64,000 bases of DNA, from NCBI RefSeq assembly GCF_000223375.1, contig NC_017384.1:372001-436000 (forward strand), read 5' to 3'. The translations under genes and the position numbers were made by a program. Below, piece after piece: positions 1 to 9,874 of this stretch. Below the pieces are notes generated by a model. The model worked only from the letters and a program-made list of their open reading frames with translations, searched no databases and was not told the DNA's origin. Position 1 is the first letter of the stretch, and each line of letters opens with the position of its first letter. This stretch comes from Ketogulonicigenium vulgare WSH-001 (GTDB taxonomy: Bacteria > Pseudomonadota > Alphaproteobacteria > Rhodobacterales > Rhodobacteraceae).

Positions 1-756
1 GAGGACGGCTCGGGCCTATACGAGATCGGTGTTCATTTCGAAGAGCAGCCCGACGAGATCATCCTCGATCTGCTGGCCGCAAGCTTTGGCGCGAAACCCT
101 TTGTCGTCTCGGAAGTGCCGGATGTCGACTGGGTCGCCAAGGTCAAGCGCGAGCTGTCCCCCGTCGAGGCGGGCCGCTTTTTCGTCTATGGCGGCCATGA
201 TGCCGACAAAGTCCCCGAAGGCCGCTTGCCGCTGTTGATCGAGGCCGCAATGGCCTTTGGCACCGGCCACCATGGCACGACGCTGGGCTGCCTGCGCGCG
301 CTGGACCGGCTGGAGACCCAAGGGTTCAAATCCGCGAACACCGCCGATATCGGCGCGGGTACCGCTGTTCTGGCGATGGCCGCGGCGCATCTGTGGCCTG
401 AAACGGTTGTGGCGGGCGATATCGACCCCGTCGCCGTTGATGTCGCCGCCGCCAATGCCGAGGCGAACGGTATGAAGGGTCGCGTCATCTGTGTCGAAGC
501 CGCAGGCTTTGATGCTGCCGAGATTCGCGCCCGTGCGCCGTTCGAGCTGGTCTTTGCCAATATCCTGAAAGGCCCGCTGGTCGCCCTTGCCCCCGAAATG
601 GGCGGCAATGTCGTGTCGGGCGGCGTCATCATCTTGTCGGGTATCCTCAACGAGCAGGCCGATAGCGTGATCGAGGTCTATAACACCGCTGGTTTCACGC
701 TGAAATGGCGTGACGAGGTGACGGACTGGACCACGCTGACGATGGTGAAAAACTAA
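1..756 (+). CDS. prmA: Ribosomal protein L11 methyltransferase PrmA (5' truncated by window edge)
   Basis: SAM-dependent methyltransferase that trimethylates ribosomal protein L11 in the cytoplasm. The frame is open from base 1, so the N-terminus lies outside the window; about 251 codons are present against roughly 290 in the family. Visible hallmarks are the substrate-side AFGTGHHGTT segment, the SAM-binding glycine loop DIGAGTAVLA, the acidic residue in AGDIDP that would hold the ribose, and the NILKGPL motif (family NILAxPL) that marks PrmA among methyltransferases. The gene converges on rodA and both share one hairpin terminator. No defect is visible. Confidence 0.95.
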   Translation, partial: EDGSGLYEIGVHFEEQPDEIILDLLAASFGAKPFVVSEVPDVDWVAKVKRELSPVEAGRFFVYGGHDADKVPEGRLPLLIEAAMAFGTGHHGTTLGCLRALDRLETQGFKSANTADIGAGTAVLAMAAAHLWPETVVAGDIDPVAVDVAAANAEANGMKGRVICVEAAGFDAAEIRARAPFELVFANILKGPLVALAPEMGGNVVSGGVIILSGILNEQADSVIEVYNTAGFTLKWRDEVTDWTTLTMVKN

Positions 757-758
757 TA

Positions 759-787
759 AAAAGGGCGGCCATCGGGGCCGCCCTTTT
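759..787. terminator. Bidirectional intrinsic terminator between prmA and rodA
   Basis: A perfect 12-bp stem, aaaagggcggcc / ggccgccctttt, around a five-base loop. It begins a few bases after the prmA stop and ends one base before the rodA stop. It carries A and T tracts on both sides, so it can end transcription from both convergent genes. Confidence 0.9.
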
Positions 788-1927
788 CTATCTCGGCCGA
801 TGCACATGGGCGCTTTGCAGCAGCCCAAATGCCGCCAGCATCACCATCAACTGTGATCCGCCATAAGACACCAGCGGCAGCGGCACGCCCACCACGGGGG
901 CAAGTCCCATCACCATCATCATATTCACCGCAAATAGCGTGAAGAACGTCGCCGAAATCCCCACGATCATCAGCGAGGCATAGCGGTCACGGTTCGACAG
1001 CGCCGATGAGATGCAAAAGAACATCACCAGCGCATATAGCGACAGCAGCGTGATCGAGCCGATAAAGCCGAATTCTTCCGCCAGCGTGTTAAAGATAAAG
1101 TCCGTCTGCTTTTCCGGCAGGAAGTTCAGTCGCGACTGCGTGCCCTGCATAAAGCCGCGCCCCGTCAGGCCCCCAGATCCCAGCGCAATCGTCGCCTGAT
1201 TGATATTGTAACCCGCGCCCAGAGGGTCATTTGCAGGGTTCAGGAACGTGTCGATCCGGCGGTATTGGTAATCGTGCAGGAATTGCCAACTGGTGCCGCG
1301 CGCTGCGAAAATCGCCCAAACCCCGCCTGCCGCTGCGCTGACGACCGTTGCGAAATAGGCCCAATGCACGCCCGCGACCCACATCATAATGCCGCCCGTC
1401 ATGATGATCAGCATCGATGTGCCAAGGTTCGGCTGCAAGAACACCAGCCCCGCCGGGATCAGGATCAGCAGCACCGGCAGCAGCACCCAAAACGGATGCG
1501 AGACCTTTTTCACCGGCAGCCAGTCATAATAGGCCGCCAGCATCATCACCATGGCGATCTTGGCAGGCTCGGAGGGCTGGATGCGGATCGGCCCCAGTTC
1601 CAGCCAGCGCTGCGCGCCCATGCCGACATGGCCGAACAATTCCACCCCGACCAGCAGCGCCAGTGCGATCAGGTAGAAGATGATGGACATATTCTTCCAG
1701 ATCCAGATCGGCACCATCGCGATGACGAACATCGCCACCATGCCGACGGCGAAACGCTTCATCTGCGGCTCGGCCCAGGTTTCCATCCGCCCGCCGGCAA
1801 TGGAATAGAGCATCAAAAAGCCCGCGCTGCACAGGGCGACCACCAACAAGATGATCGGCCAGTTCAGGTAAAGCAGCTTGCGGATGCCCGTGGGCACAGA
1901 GCGCAGGTTGTAATTCAGATAGGTCAT
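788..1927 (-). CDS. rodA: Rod shape-determining protein RodA (SEDS peptidoglycan glycosyltransferase)
   Basis: Integral membrane SEDS-family glycosyltransferase that polymerises lipid II into glycan strands during cell elongation, partnered with PBP2. The 379-residue protein has about ten hydrophobic segments and the typical SEDS sequences: LEPSEP-like (PIRIQPSEPAK), the long extracellular loop with YQ..RI..FL (YQYRRIDTFLNPANDP), LGSGGLTGRG and the C-terminal VPLPLVSYGGSQL. The start codon overlaps the mrdA stop as ATGA, so translation is probably coupled. It is the last gene of mreB-mreC-mreD-mrdA-rodA and is followed by the shared terminator. Confidence 0.96.
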   Translation of the reverse strand: MTYLNYNLRSVPTGIRKLLYLNWPIILLVVALCSAGFLMLYSIAGGRMETWAEPQMKRFAVGMVAMFVIAMVPIWIWKNMSIIFYLIALALLVGVELFGHVGMGAQRWLELGPIRIQPSEPAKIAMVMMLAAYYDWLPVKKVSHPFWVLLPVLLILIPAGLVFLQPNLGTSMLIIMTGGIMMWVAGVHWAYFATVVSAAAGGVWAIFAARGTSWQFLHDYQYRRIDTFLNPANDPLGAGYNINQATIALGSGGLTGRGFMQGTQSRLNFLPEKQTDFIFNTLAEEFGFIGSITLLSLYALVMFFCISSALSNRDRYASLMIVGISATFFTLFAVNMMMVMGLAPVVGVPLPLVSYGGSQLMVMLAAFGLLQSAHVHRPR

Positions 1928-3867
1928 GCGCGGTTCTGATGGGCGCGGTCGCGGGCTTCCATCAGGGCCCGGACGCGGTTTTGAATTTCCTCGGCCCGGC
2001 CGCGCGTGGCGGCGGGATAGGCGGTCAATTCGGGGAAGCCGCCCGCCAGCGCCTGCATGGTCACATCACGACCAATCGGCCCCGCAACAGTGCCGCCGCC
2101 ACCGCCATGTTCGACGACCACCGCCACCGCATATTTCGGGCGGTCAAAGGGCGCGTAATTGATCCATAGCGCGTGGTCGCGCCGCTCCCACGGCAGATCC
2201 TCGTTGCGGGTCACACCGCGGGCGCGTTCCTCGGCGGTGATGCGGCGCACTTGGCTGGTGCCGGTCTTGCCCGCCATCTGCTGGCCCGCGATGTCAAAGC
2301 GCGTCGCATAGGCGGTGCCGCGTTGATGGTTCACCACATCATACATCGACAGGCGCGCGCGGCGCAGGAAATTCTCGTTCAGCCCAAGGCTTTCGCCGCC
2401 GATCAGCGGCTGGACGACACCATCAATCGCATGGATCATGCGCGGCTCGATATTGCGGCCAGAGGCAAGGCGCGCGGTCATAATCGCCAGTTGCAACGGC
2501 GAGGCCAGCACATAACCCTGACCGATCGAGGCATTGACCGTGTCGCCGATCCGCCAATCCTCGCCGCGCACTTCGCGTTTCCACTGCCGGTCGGGCGCAA
2601 GGCCCGAGGCCACGGCAGACAGCGGCAGGTCGTGGCGTGTCCCAAGGCCGAATTTGCGCGCCATCACCGCCATCGCATCGATGCCGACGCGCTGGGCGGC
2701 CTCGTAGTAATAGCAGTCGCAGCTGAATTTCAGACTGTCGTGGAAATTCACATTGCCATGGCCGCTGGGGCGCCAGCAGTGGAATCGCGTACCCGACACT
2801 TCGGTATAGCCGCGGCAATAGATCGTCTCTTCGGGTGTCAGCACGCCCGCTTCCATCGCCGCAAGTGCGGTGATCGCTTTGAACGTCGAGCCGGGCGGGT
2901 AGGTGCCCTGAAAGGCCTTTGCCGCCAGCGGGCGATACATATTCTCGTTCAGACCCGTCCAGTCGGCGACCGAGATGCCGCGCACGAACAGGTTCGGGTC
3001 AAAGGATGGCGCGCTGCCGATGGCTTTCAGATCACCCGTCTCGCAATCCATCACCACGCAGGAGGCGCTTTCGCCGTCCAGACGCGCCTCGACATAGGCC
3101 TGCAACTTGGAATCAAGGGTCAGTTGAATGTCGGCACCGCTGTCGCCCTCTTGGCAGTCCAGCTCGCGCATGACGCGGCCAAGGGCGTTCACCTCGATCC
3201 GGCGGGTGCCAGCTTTGCCGCGCATGGCAGCCTCGAGGCGGTTTTCAACGCCGGTCTTGCCGATCTGGAAACGCGGGATTTGCAGGATCGGGTCAGGCTC
3301 GGTCATCAGGCTCAGGTCATAATCGCTGACCGGGCCGACATAGCCCACCACATGCGCCGTGTCCTGCCCGTGCGGATAGACGCGCGAGAGGCCGACCTCG
3401 GCCGAGATGCCGGGCAGGGCGGGGGCGTTCACCTGCACGCGCGAGACCTCCTCCCAGGAAATGCGCTCGATCACCGTCACCGGCACAAAGGCGGCGCGGC
3501 GGGCAATTTCCTCTTTCGTGCGGGCGATATCCTCGGGGCGCAGCGTGATGATCTGCGCCAGGCGGTTCAGCACGTCATCCACATCGCCCGCATTCTCGCG
3601 CACGATGGTGATGCGATAGACGGGCTCGTTTGCGGCCAGCGCGACGCCGTTGATGTCATAGATCAATCCGCGCGCGGGCGGGATCAACTGCATCGAGATG
3701 CGGTTTTCCTCGGCCAACATGCGGAATTCATCCGATTGGTTCACCTGCAACTGATGCATCCGCCAGCCCAAAAGGCCGATGACACCGGCCTGCGCGGTGG
3801 TCATCAGCAGCGCCCGCCGGGTAAAGCGGGGACCACGTTCGGATGTATCGCGATGTCCTGATCTCAC
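1924..3867 (-). CDS. mrdA: Penicillin-binding protein 2 (peptidoglycan D,D-transpeptidase, elongasome)
   Basis: Class B PBP that cross-links peptidoglycan in the elongasome; a single N-terminal anchor with a periplasmic catalytic domain. I chose the GTG start whose GTGA overlaps the mreD stop, giving 647 residues. The longer upstream frame only runs through mreD in the wrong register. Seen: a transmembrane segment after a basic stretch (ARRALL... type, residues ~13-35), a PBP dimerisation region, the catalytic SxxK as GSTFK near residue 327-330, an SxD-type second motif SCDCYYYE where many PBPs have SxN, and KTGTSQ. The context with mreBCD and rodA secures PBP2 rather than PBP3. Confidence 0.95.
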   Translation of the reverse strand: MRSGHRDTSERGPRFTRRALLMTTAQAGVIGLLGWRMHQLQVNQSDEFRMLAEENRISMQLIPPARGLIYDINGVALAANEPVYRITIVRENAGDVDDVLNRLAQIITLRPEDIARTKEEIARRAAFVPVTVIERISWEEVSRVQVNAPALPGISAEVGLSRVYPHGQDTAHVVGYVGPVSDYDLSLMTEPDPILQIPRFQIGKTGVENRLEAAMRGKAGTRRIEVNALGRVMRELDCQEGDSGADIQLTLDSKLQAYVEARLDGESASCVVMDCETGDLKAIGSAPSFDPNLFVRGISVADWTGLNENMYRPLAAKAFQGTYPPGSTFKAITALAAMEAGVLTPEETIYCRGYTEVSGTRFHCWRPSGHGNVNFHDSLKFSCDCYYYEAAQRVGIDAMAVMARKFGLGTRHDLPLSAVASGLAPDRQWKREVRGEDWRIGDTVNASIGQGYVLASPLQLAIMTARLASGRNIEPRMIHAIDGVVQPLIGGESLGLNENFLRRARLSMYDVVNHQRGTAYATRFDIAGQQMAGKTGTSQVRRITAEERARGVTRNEDLPWERRDHALWINYAPFDRPKYAVAVVVEHGGGGGTVAGPIGRDVTMQALAGGFPELTAYPAATRGRAEEIQNRVRALMEARDRAHQNRA

Positions 3868-4406
3868 AACCTTTGTCCCATGGCATTGACCTCGCCCGCC
3901 GCCGGACGGCGCAGACCAAAGCCGAAATACATGATTCCAACCGCAATAGGATAACACAGAATCGTCATCACCATTTGCGAAAGATGCGCGGACAGGCCGG
4001 GCTGCGGCACCGACAGCAGCGCAAAGACGGCGCGGCGGGCAAAGACCAGCAGCACGATGCCAAAGGTGACCGTCATCCATTCGATCCAGAACGGCGCCTC
4101 GCGCAGGCGGGCGGCGCGGCGGCGCATCGCCTCGGTCAGGACGATGACCAGCGCCACCTCGAGGCCGGGCGGATTCTGGAACAGCAAATCGCCCAGTAAA
4201 AAGATCACCGCAATCGTCGTGACCGGCAGGTAGTCGGGGCGGCGAGTAACAAAGACCAGCGTGATCAGCAGCAGCAGATCAGGCGGCACCACGGGGCCGG
4301 GCGGCACCGTGTTCAGGGGCAGCAGGCGCAGGGTGATAATGGCAAGCGCCAGCAGCACAAAGGTCAGCTGGCCGCGCCAGCCGCGCAGGGCGCTGGTCTC
4401 AGCCAT
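3864..4406 (-). CDS. mreD: Rod shape-determining membrane protein MreD
   Basis: Small integral membrane protein (180 aa) of the elongasome, thought to bridge MreC with the PBP2/RodA synthase. The sequence is poorly conserved in the family, as usual. Identification rests on about five predicted membrane segments, the PPGPVVPPDLLLL turn after the first helix, and its place between mreC and mrdA. It overlaps mreC by 8 nt at the start and mrdA by 4 nt at the end (GTGA), which points to one coupled operon. Confidence 0.9.
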   Translation of the reverse strand: MAETSALRGWRGQLTFVLLALAIITLRLLPLNTVPPGPVVPPDLLLLITLVFVTRRPDYLPVTTIAVIFLLGDLLFQNPPGLEVALVIVLTEAMRRRAARLREAPFWIEWMTVTFGIVLLVFARRAVFALLSVPQPGLSAHLSQMVMTILCYPIAVGIMYFGFGLRRPAAGEVNAMGQRL

Positions 4407-5328
4407 CGGGCAGCTCTCCCTCGGGTGCGGGCGGGCCTGCGATCTCTAGCCGCGGTGTTACCAGCAATCCGCCGGGGTCGGTGATCGCCTCGATCCGCGG
4501 GGCGCGCAACACGCGCAGGAATTCAAGGCGTTCGTAATCCGCCGAGAGGCGCACGCGAAGGCGGCGGTCCGTCCCCAGCGCGACCTGCCCAACCAGCATA
4601 TCCGCCGGAAAAATCCCGCCGTCGCCCGATGAGACAACGCGATCCCCGGGGCGTACTTGGTCGGCGTTTTCCAAAAATTCGATCACCGGATAGATCGTAT
4701 TGTCGCCCGACAGAATCGCCCGTTGCCCCGAGGGCTGGATCAGTACCGGCACTTTGCTAGAGCTATCCGTCAGCAGCAGCACGCGCGAGGTGTGGCTGCC
4801 CACGCCCGAGATCCGCCCGACAAGGCCGATCCCGTCCATCGCAGGCCAGCCATCGATGATACCATCGCGCGCGCCAACGTTCAGCAGCACCGACTGGCGA
4901 AAGGGCGAGCCGCTATCGGCCAGCACTTCGCCCGTCACATAGGTCAGCGTCGGGTCGATGCGAACGTTGTTCAGATCCAGCAGCTTGGCATTTTCCTGCT
5001 CGAGCTGCAGCGCCGCCTCGCGCCAGGCGCGCATCTGTTGCAGCTCGAGGCGCAATTCGCGGTTCTGGTCATAGATGCGGCGATAGCTTTGGAAATCGGC
5101 GATCAGCTTGGTCGCGCCGGTCACAGGGGCTGCGATCCACTGCATACGCGGCACGACGGTGTCGATGACGGCAGTGCGCATCCGCTCGACGCGCGGGCTG
5201 TCGATGCGCCAGACCAGAAACAGCGCGATCATCACCATGACCAATGTGCCGACAACAAGGCGGCGCACCGGGCGAACGTATTCGTCGCCCGAGGCCTTAC
5301 CCCCTGAAGATTTGCGGTCTTGCGCCAA
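4399..5328 (-). CDS. mreC: Rod shape-determining protein MreC
   Basis: Periplasmic scaffold of the elongasome, anchored by one N-terminal helix, that binds PBP2 and MreD. The 309-residue protein shows a charged cytoplasmic tail, a transmembrane helix (LVVGTLVMVMIALFLVW, ~24-40), a coiled-coil stretch rich in Glu/Gln/Leu (~85-125), and the beta-barrel part with the family phrases VTGEVLADSGSPFRQ and VGRISGVGSHTSRVLLLTD. The C-terminal proline-rich tail is unremarkable. It lies 34 nt downstream of mreB and overlaps mreD. Confidence 0.95.
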   Translation of the reverse strand: MAQDRKSSGGKASGDEYVRPVRRLVVGTLVMVMIALFLVWRIDSPRVERMRTAVIDTVVPRMQWIAAPVTGATKLIADFQSYRRIYDQNRELRLELQQMRAWREAALQLEQENAKLLDLNNVRIDPTLTYVTGEVLADSGSPFRQSVLLNVGARDGIIDGWPAMDGIGLVGRISGVGSHTSRVLLLTDSSSKVPVLIQPSGQRAILSGDNTIYPVIEFLENADQVRPGDRVVSSGDGGIFPADMLVGQVALGTDRRLRVRLSADYERLEFLRVLRAPRIEAITDPGGLLVTPRLEIAGPPAPEGELPDG

Positions 5329-5362
5329 ATCCTGTCCTCAAACCCGTTTAGGTCTGCCCGGA

Positions 5363-6637
<1,275 letters not shown>

Positions 6638-6664
6638 TCATGCAGCAACCAAAGGGCGCGCTTG

Positions 6665-7294
6665 ATGGCCGAGATGATCACGGACCCGGATGTGTTTTTC
6701 GCGGATGGCTGTGGACGTTGCGCGCGCTATGCCAGTGACGATTGCGCGGCACGGCGGTGGGGGCAGGGGCTGGCGGCGCTGCGGCAGATCTGCCGGGATG
6801 CGGGCCTTAGCGAGGTCGCGAAATGGGGGCATCCGTGCTATATGCATGCTGGGCGGAATATCGCCATCATTGGTGCTTTTCGCGACGATTTCCGGCTGTC
6901 ATTCTTTGATGCGGCCCTGTTGAAGGACCCGGCGGGCGTCTTGCAGCGCCAGGGCGCCAACACCCCGCACCCCGATATGTTACGTTTTACCGATAGCGCG
7001 CAGGTGGGTGCGATGGGGAATGTGATCAGCGCTTATCTGGCCGAGGCGATGGCCAACGCCGCCGCCGGTCTGCGCCCGCCCAAGATCGAAACACATGTCG
7101 ATATGCCGGTCGAGCTGCAAGAGGCGCTGGACGAGGACCCCAGCTTTGCCGCCGCCTTTGACGCGCTGACGCCGGGGCGACGCAAAAGCTATCTGATCGC
7201 CCTCTCGGGCGCCAAAGCCGCGCAAACCCGCCGCGACCGCATCGAAAAGCTGCGCCCCAAGATATTCGAGGGCAAAGGCGCGCTTGAGCGGTAA
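6665..7294 (+). CDS. YdeI/OmpD-associated, DUF1801-type protein
   Basis: About 209 residues with two recognisable parts. The N-terminal half resembles the DUF1801 (iron-chaperone-like) fold, with EVAKWGHPCYMHAGRNIAII and a DFRLSFFDAALLKDP strand-helix. The C-terminal half carries the YdeI/OmpD-associated pattern LTPGRRKSYLIAL followed by AKAAQTRRDRIEKL. The biochemical role of the family is unclear; E. coli YdeI has been linked to resistance against peptides. The ATG at 6665 was preferred to one 11 codons upstream because the domain starts just after it. It stands alone, divergent from mreB and upstream of tRNA-Cys. Confidence 0.8.
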   Translation: MAEMITDPDVFFADGCGRCARYASDDCAARRWGQGLAALRQICRDAGLSEVAKWGHPCYMHAGRNIAIIGAFRDDFRLSFFDAALLKDPAGVLQRQGANTPHPDMLRFTDSAQVGAMGNVISAYLAEAMANAAAGLRPPKIETHVDMPVELQEALDEDPSFAAAFDALTPGRRKSYLIALSGAKAAQTRRDRIEKLRPKIFEGKGALER

Positions 7295-7389
7295 GGCGTT
7301 GAATTGCCGTAGCGCCATGCGGTGCGGGCGTGATCTTTCCCTTGCGCATCGCCGAAATTGCCCTTACACGCCCGCCATAGCACCCCGAT

Positions 7390-7463
7390 GGCGAGTGGGC
7401 AGGCTGGCTATGCAGCGGATTGCAAATCCGTGGAGACCGGTTCGATTCCGGTACTCGCCTCCA
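7390..7463 (+). tRNA. tRNA-Cys (GCA)
   Basis: Cloverleaf readable by eye: acceptor ggcgagt/actcgcc, anticodon arm cggattGCAaatccg with GCA at 7422-7424, T arm ccggttcgattccgg, the U discriminator typical of tRNA-Cys, and an encoded CCA at 7461-7463. Its 3' end faces the integrase relic, the usual arrangement when a tRNA gene serves as an attachment site. Confidence 0.97.
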
Positions 7464-7560
7464 ATACTTCAGTATGTTGCGCTGGGCGCTTTGGCATGTT
7501 GCAAGATTTGGCAACAGCGCTGGCAACATTCCTGTTCACCCCCCCCCGTACGTTCTTAAG

Positions 7561-7869
7561 CTATTCGCGCCGCTTTTGCGCCCCGATCACTCTGACCTTC
7601 TGGCGCGCGGATCTGGCATATTTGCGAACCATCGCTGCAGCCGCTATCAGCTCATCGCCGCAGCCTGGTGCTGCCAGCTTTGCCGCAGCTGAGTATCTCA
7701 GCGAATGGATGTCATATTTCTTGGCACCAGCTTTCCGGCGCACCTGCATGATAATCTCGGCTGCGCCTCGGTATGAGGTTGGCTTTCCGATATACCATTG
7801 GGTGCAATGCGTAAGTGATCTGAGCTTGTTATATATTCTTATATTGGAATGTTTTTCTATCGATGCCGC
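7561..7869 (-). pseudogene. Remnant of a tyrosine recombinase (phage-type integrase), C-terminal part
   Basis: The frame is open for 102 codons but has no plausible start at its head; the only internal ATG lies mid-domain. Translation shows the C-terminal catalytic part of an integrase: VRRKAGA, then YDIHSLRYSAA (the H-x-L-R box), LAAPGCGDELIAA, and MVRKYARSARQK with the nucleophilic Tyr. The stretch that should hold the G-H box between DELIAA and MVRKYA is missing, about 8 residues. The N-terminal and core-binding domains are also absent. It reads toward tRNA-Cys, whose 3' end lies about 100 bp away. The flanking bases to gmhA (7870-8066) are AT-richer than the surroundings and hold no gene I can see. 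The remnant marks an old integration event. Confidence 0.72.
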
Positions 7870-8066
7870 CTATGGACGCTGGTGATTGAAAGAAATTCTT
7901 GTATTGATGCACAATCATAGGTGGAGGTTTGCCGAAAGAGTGAACGGCGCTTGGCGGGCGCGCGATTCATCGGGTAACAGTGGGGCATGAGTTAAGACTT
8001 GAGCTGCACGGGCAGACCGAAACACTCCAGGCAGCAGGCAATAACGGGCTATTCCAAGGGTAGAGT

Positions 8067-8651
8067 ATGAAGAACGACGTTAACTTTGTAAGTGATTATC
8101 TAGACGCTACTATTCAGGTGCTGCAGGATACTAAAGCGTTAAACGAACAGATTTTATCCGCCGTTGATATTTGGAAGTCCGCGTTGAAAAACGGCCGCAA
8201 GGTTATTTTCTGCGGCAATGGCGGATCGGCTGCAGACGCACAGCATCTTGCCGCTGAATTGATGGGACGCTTTTTGTTCGACCGCGCACCGATGCCCGCG
8301 CTGTCTCTGACGGTGGATACCTCGGCCCTGACGGCAATCGGCAATGACTATGGCTACGAAAACGTATTCGCGCGTCAGCTGCGCGGGATCGGCGTTGCCG
8401 GGGATGTCATCGTCGGATTGTCGACCTCGGGGAACAGCGTGAACGTGGTGAAAGCGTTTGAAGTTGCGCGCGAGTTGGGCATTGCCACGATTGGCATGAC
8501 CGGAGCAGGCGGCGGCGCAATGGCCCCGCTGTCGGATCTTTTGCTGGCGGTCCCGCATGCGCAGACCAATTACATCCAAGAGGCCCATATCGCCATCGGT
8601 CACATGATCTGCGCGATGGTTGAGGTGCAGTTGTGCTCGCCCAAGCCGTAA
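8067..8651 (+). CDS. gmhA: Sedoheptulose-7-phosphate isomerase GmhA
   Basis: Converts D-sedoheptulose 7-phosphate to D-glycero-D-manno-heptose 7-phosphate, the first committed step to activated heptoses. The 194-residue length matches the family. Seen: a SIS fold with CGNGGSAADAQHLAAELMGRF (phosphosugar loop), LSTSGNSVNVVKA, and the zinc-site region ahead of the C-terminus (EAHIAIGHMICAMVE). It opens the heptose cluster; its last 19 nt overlap the next gene, so the two are probably translated together. No second heptose pathway gene set is visible elsewhere in the window. Confidence 0.95.
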   Translation: MKNDVNFVSDYLDATIQVLQDTKALNEQILSAVDIWKSALKNGRKVIFCGNGGSAADAQHLAAELMGRFLFDRAPMPALSLTVDTSALTAIGNDYGYENVFARQLRGIGVAGDVIVGLSTSGNSVNVVKAFEVARELGIATIGMTGAGGGAMAPLSDLLLAVPHAQTNYIQEAHIAIGHMICAMVEVQLCSPKP

Positions 8652-9862
8652 TACTTTGTGGTGGGCTAGGGACGCGTCTTGGGGAATTGACGGCCTCGAC
8701 GCCCAAGCCCATGCTGCCCGTCGCTGGACGACCGTTCGTTGAATATCTGATCCTTGAGGCCGCGCGCTATGGGTTCAAGCGTGTGACGCTCTTGGCCGGA
8801 CGCTTTGGCGAGCAAGTGCAGGAGGCCTATGACGGTCGGGTGATCAATGGTGCACGGGTTGATGTGATCATCGAGCCTGAACCGCGGGGCACTGGCGGCG
8901 CCTTGGCCTATGCCCATGCGCTGGGTGCGCTCGATCCGGCCTTCCTGTTGATGAACGGTGATTCATGGATCGACATGGATCTGACCGTCTTTGTGCAGAA
9001 CTGGAATGCCTATCAGCGCGAGGAATCGGGCGTGTTCGCGCAGATATTGCTGCAAAGCGTGCCCGACAGTGGTCGCTATGGGGCTGTGGAAACGGCGCAA
9101 GGGCGCGTCACCGGTTTTCGTGAAAAGACCCCCGAGCGCGCTGGTCAGGCAGGTCAGATCAATGCCGGGGTTTATATCCTGTCGCGCGCGGTTATCGCCG
9201 AGATCCCGACAGAACAGGCATGCTCGCTAGAGGCCGAGGTGTTTCCTCGTCTTGTCGCTGCGGGCCAGGTCGCCGGCGTGGCTGCGCCTGACGGGGCATA
9301 TTTCATTGATATCGGCTTGCCTGTCACTTACGCGCAGGTGCAGGATGAGTTTGTTGCGCAGCGTACGCGCCCGGCGTTGTTTCTGGATCGCGATGGCACG
9401 CTGAATGTTGATCGCGGCTACACGCACGACCCGGCCACGCTGCAATGGCAGCCAGGCGCGCGCGCGGCAATCAAGCTGGCGAATGATCGCGGCTATTATG
9501 TCTTTGTCGTTACCAATCAAGCGGGTGTCGCCCGCGGGTTTTATGACGAGGATGCTGTGCGTCAGTTCCATGACGCCATGCAGGCAGATCTTGCGCAGAT
9601 CGGTGCCCATATCGATGCGTTGGAATGGTGCCCGCATCATGTCGATGCGACGGTCGAAGCCTATCGCAAAGACTGTCCGCGTCGTAAGCCTGCGCCCGGC
9701 ATGATTAACGATCTACTGGCCTTTTGGCCCGTCGATATGGCGCGCAGCCTGATGATTGGCGATGCTGAAACGGACATGGCGGCTGCGAAGGCCGCCGGGA
9801 TCACGGGGGTTCATTATAAAGGTGGCTCCTTGCATGCGCTGGTCCTGGACCATCTGAAATAA
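8633..9862 (+). CDS. Fused heptose-1-phosphate guanylyltransferase (HddC-like) and heptose bisphosphate phosphatase (GmhB-like)
   Basis: 409 residues with two enzymes in one chain, starting at a GTG inside gmhA. Residues ~1-235 form a sugar-phosphate nucleotidyltransferase: ILCGGLGTRLGELTASTPKP, the EPRGTGGAL and MNGDSWID motifs, close to HddC/mannose-1-phosphate guanylyltransferases. Residues ~247-409 form a HAD phosphatase of the histidinol/heptose-phosphate type: FLDRDGTLN with Asp252 and Asp254, VTNQAGVARG, a Cys/His zinc loop (WCPHHVD...DCPRRKP), and MIGDAETDMAAA. Together they would remove the C7 phosphate and transfer GMP to heptose-1-phosphate. Guanylyl rather than adenylyl specificity is inferred from similarity and from hddA next door. 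Confidence 0.88.
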   Translation: MLAQAVILCGGLGTRLGELTASTPKPMLPVAGRPFVEYLILEAARYGFKRVTLLAGRFGEQVQEAYDGRVINGARVDVIIEPEPRGTGGALAYAHALGALDPAFLLMNGDSWIDMDLTVFVQNWNAYQREESGVFAQILLQSVPDSGRYGAVETAQGRVTGFREKTPERAGQAGQINAGVYILSRAVIAEIPTEQACSLEAEVFPRLVAAGQVAGVAAPDGAYFIDIGLPVTYAQVQDEFVAQRTRPALFLDRDGTLNVDRGYTHDPATLQWQPGARAAIKLANDRGYYVFVVTNQAGVARGFYDEDAVRQFHDAMQADLAQIGAHIDALEWCPHHVDATVEAYRKDCPRRKPAPGMINDLLAFWPVDMARSLMIGDAETDMAAAKAAGITGVHYKGGSLHALVLDHLK

Positions 9863-9874
9863 GGTTGTGAGAAT

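Noticed and set aside
2173..3861. 562-codon open frame opposite mrdA on the plus strand
   Set aside because: It is antisense to a well-supported PBP2; His/Arg/Ala-rich composition is typical of reverse-strand reading of a GC-rich gene, and no domain is recognisable.
3868..4080. 71-codon extension of the mrdA frame
   Set aside because: It lies within mreD in a different register; the GTG overlapping the mreD stop gives the normal PBP2 N-terminus.
7539..7547. Run of nine C as a possible phase-variation tract
   Set aside because: It lies outside any coding frame or promoter that I can identify, so switching has nothing evident to act on.
7358..7885. 175-codon plus-strand frame starting before tRNA-Cys
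   Set aside because: It runs straight through the tRNA gene and is antisense to the integrase relic, which gives the better protein match.
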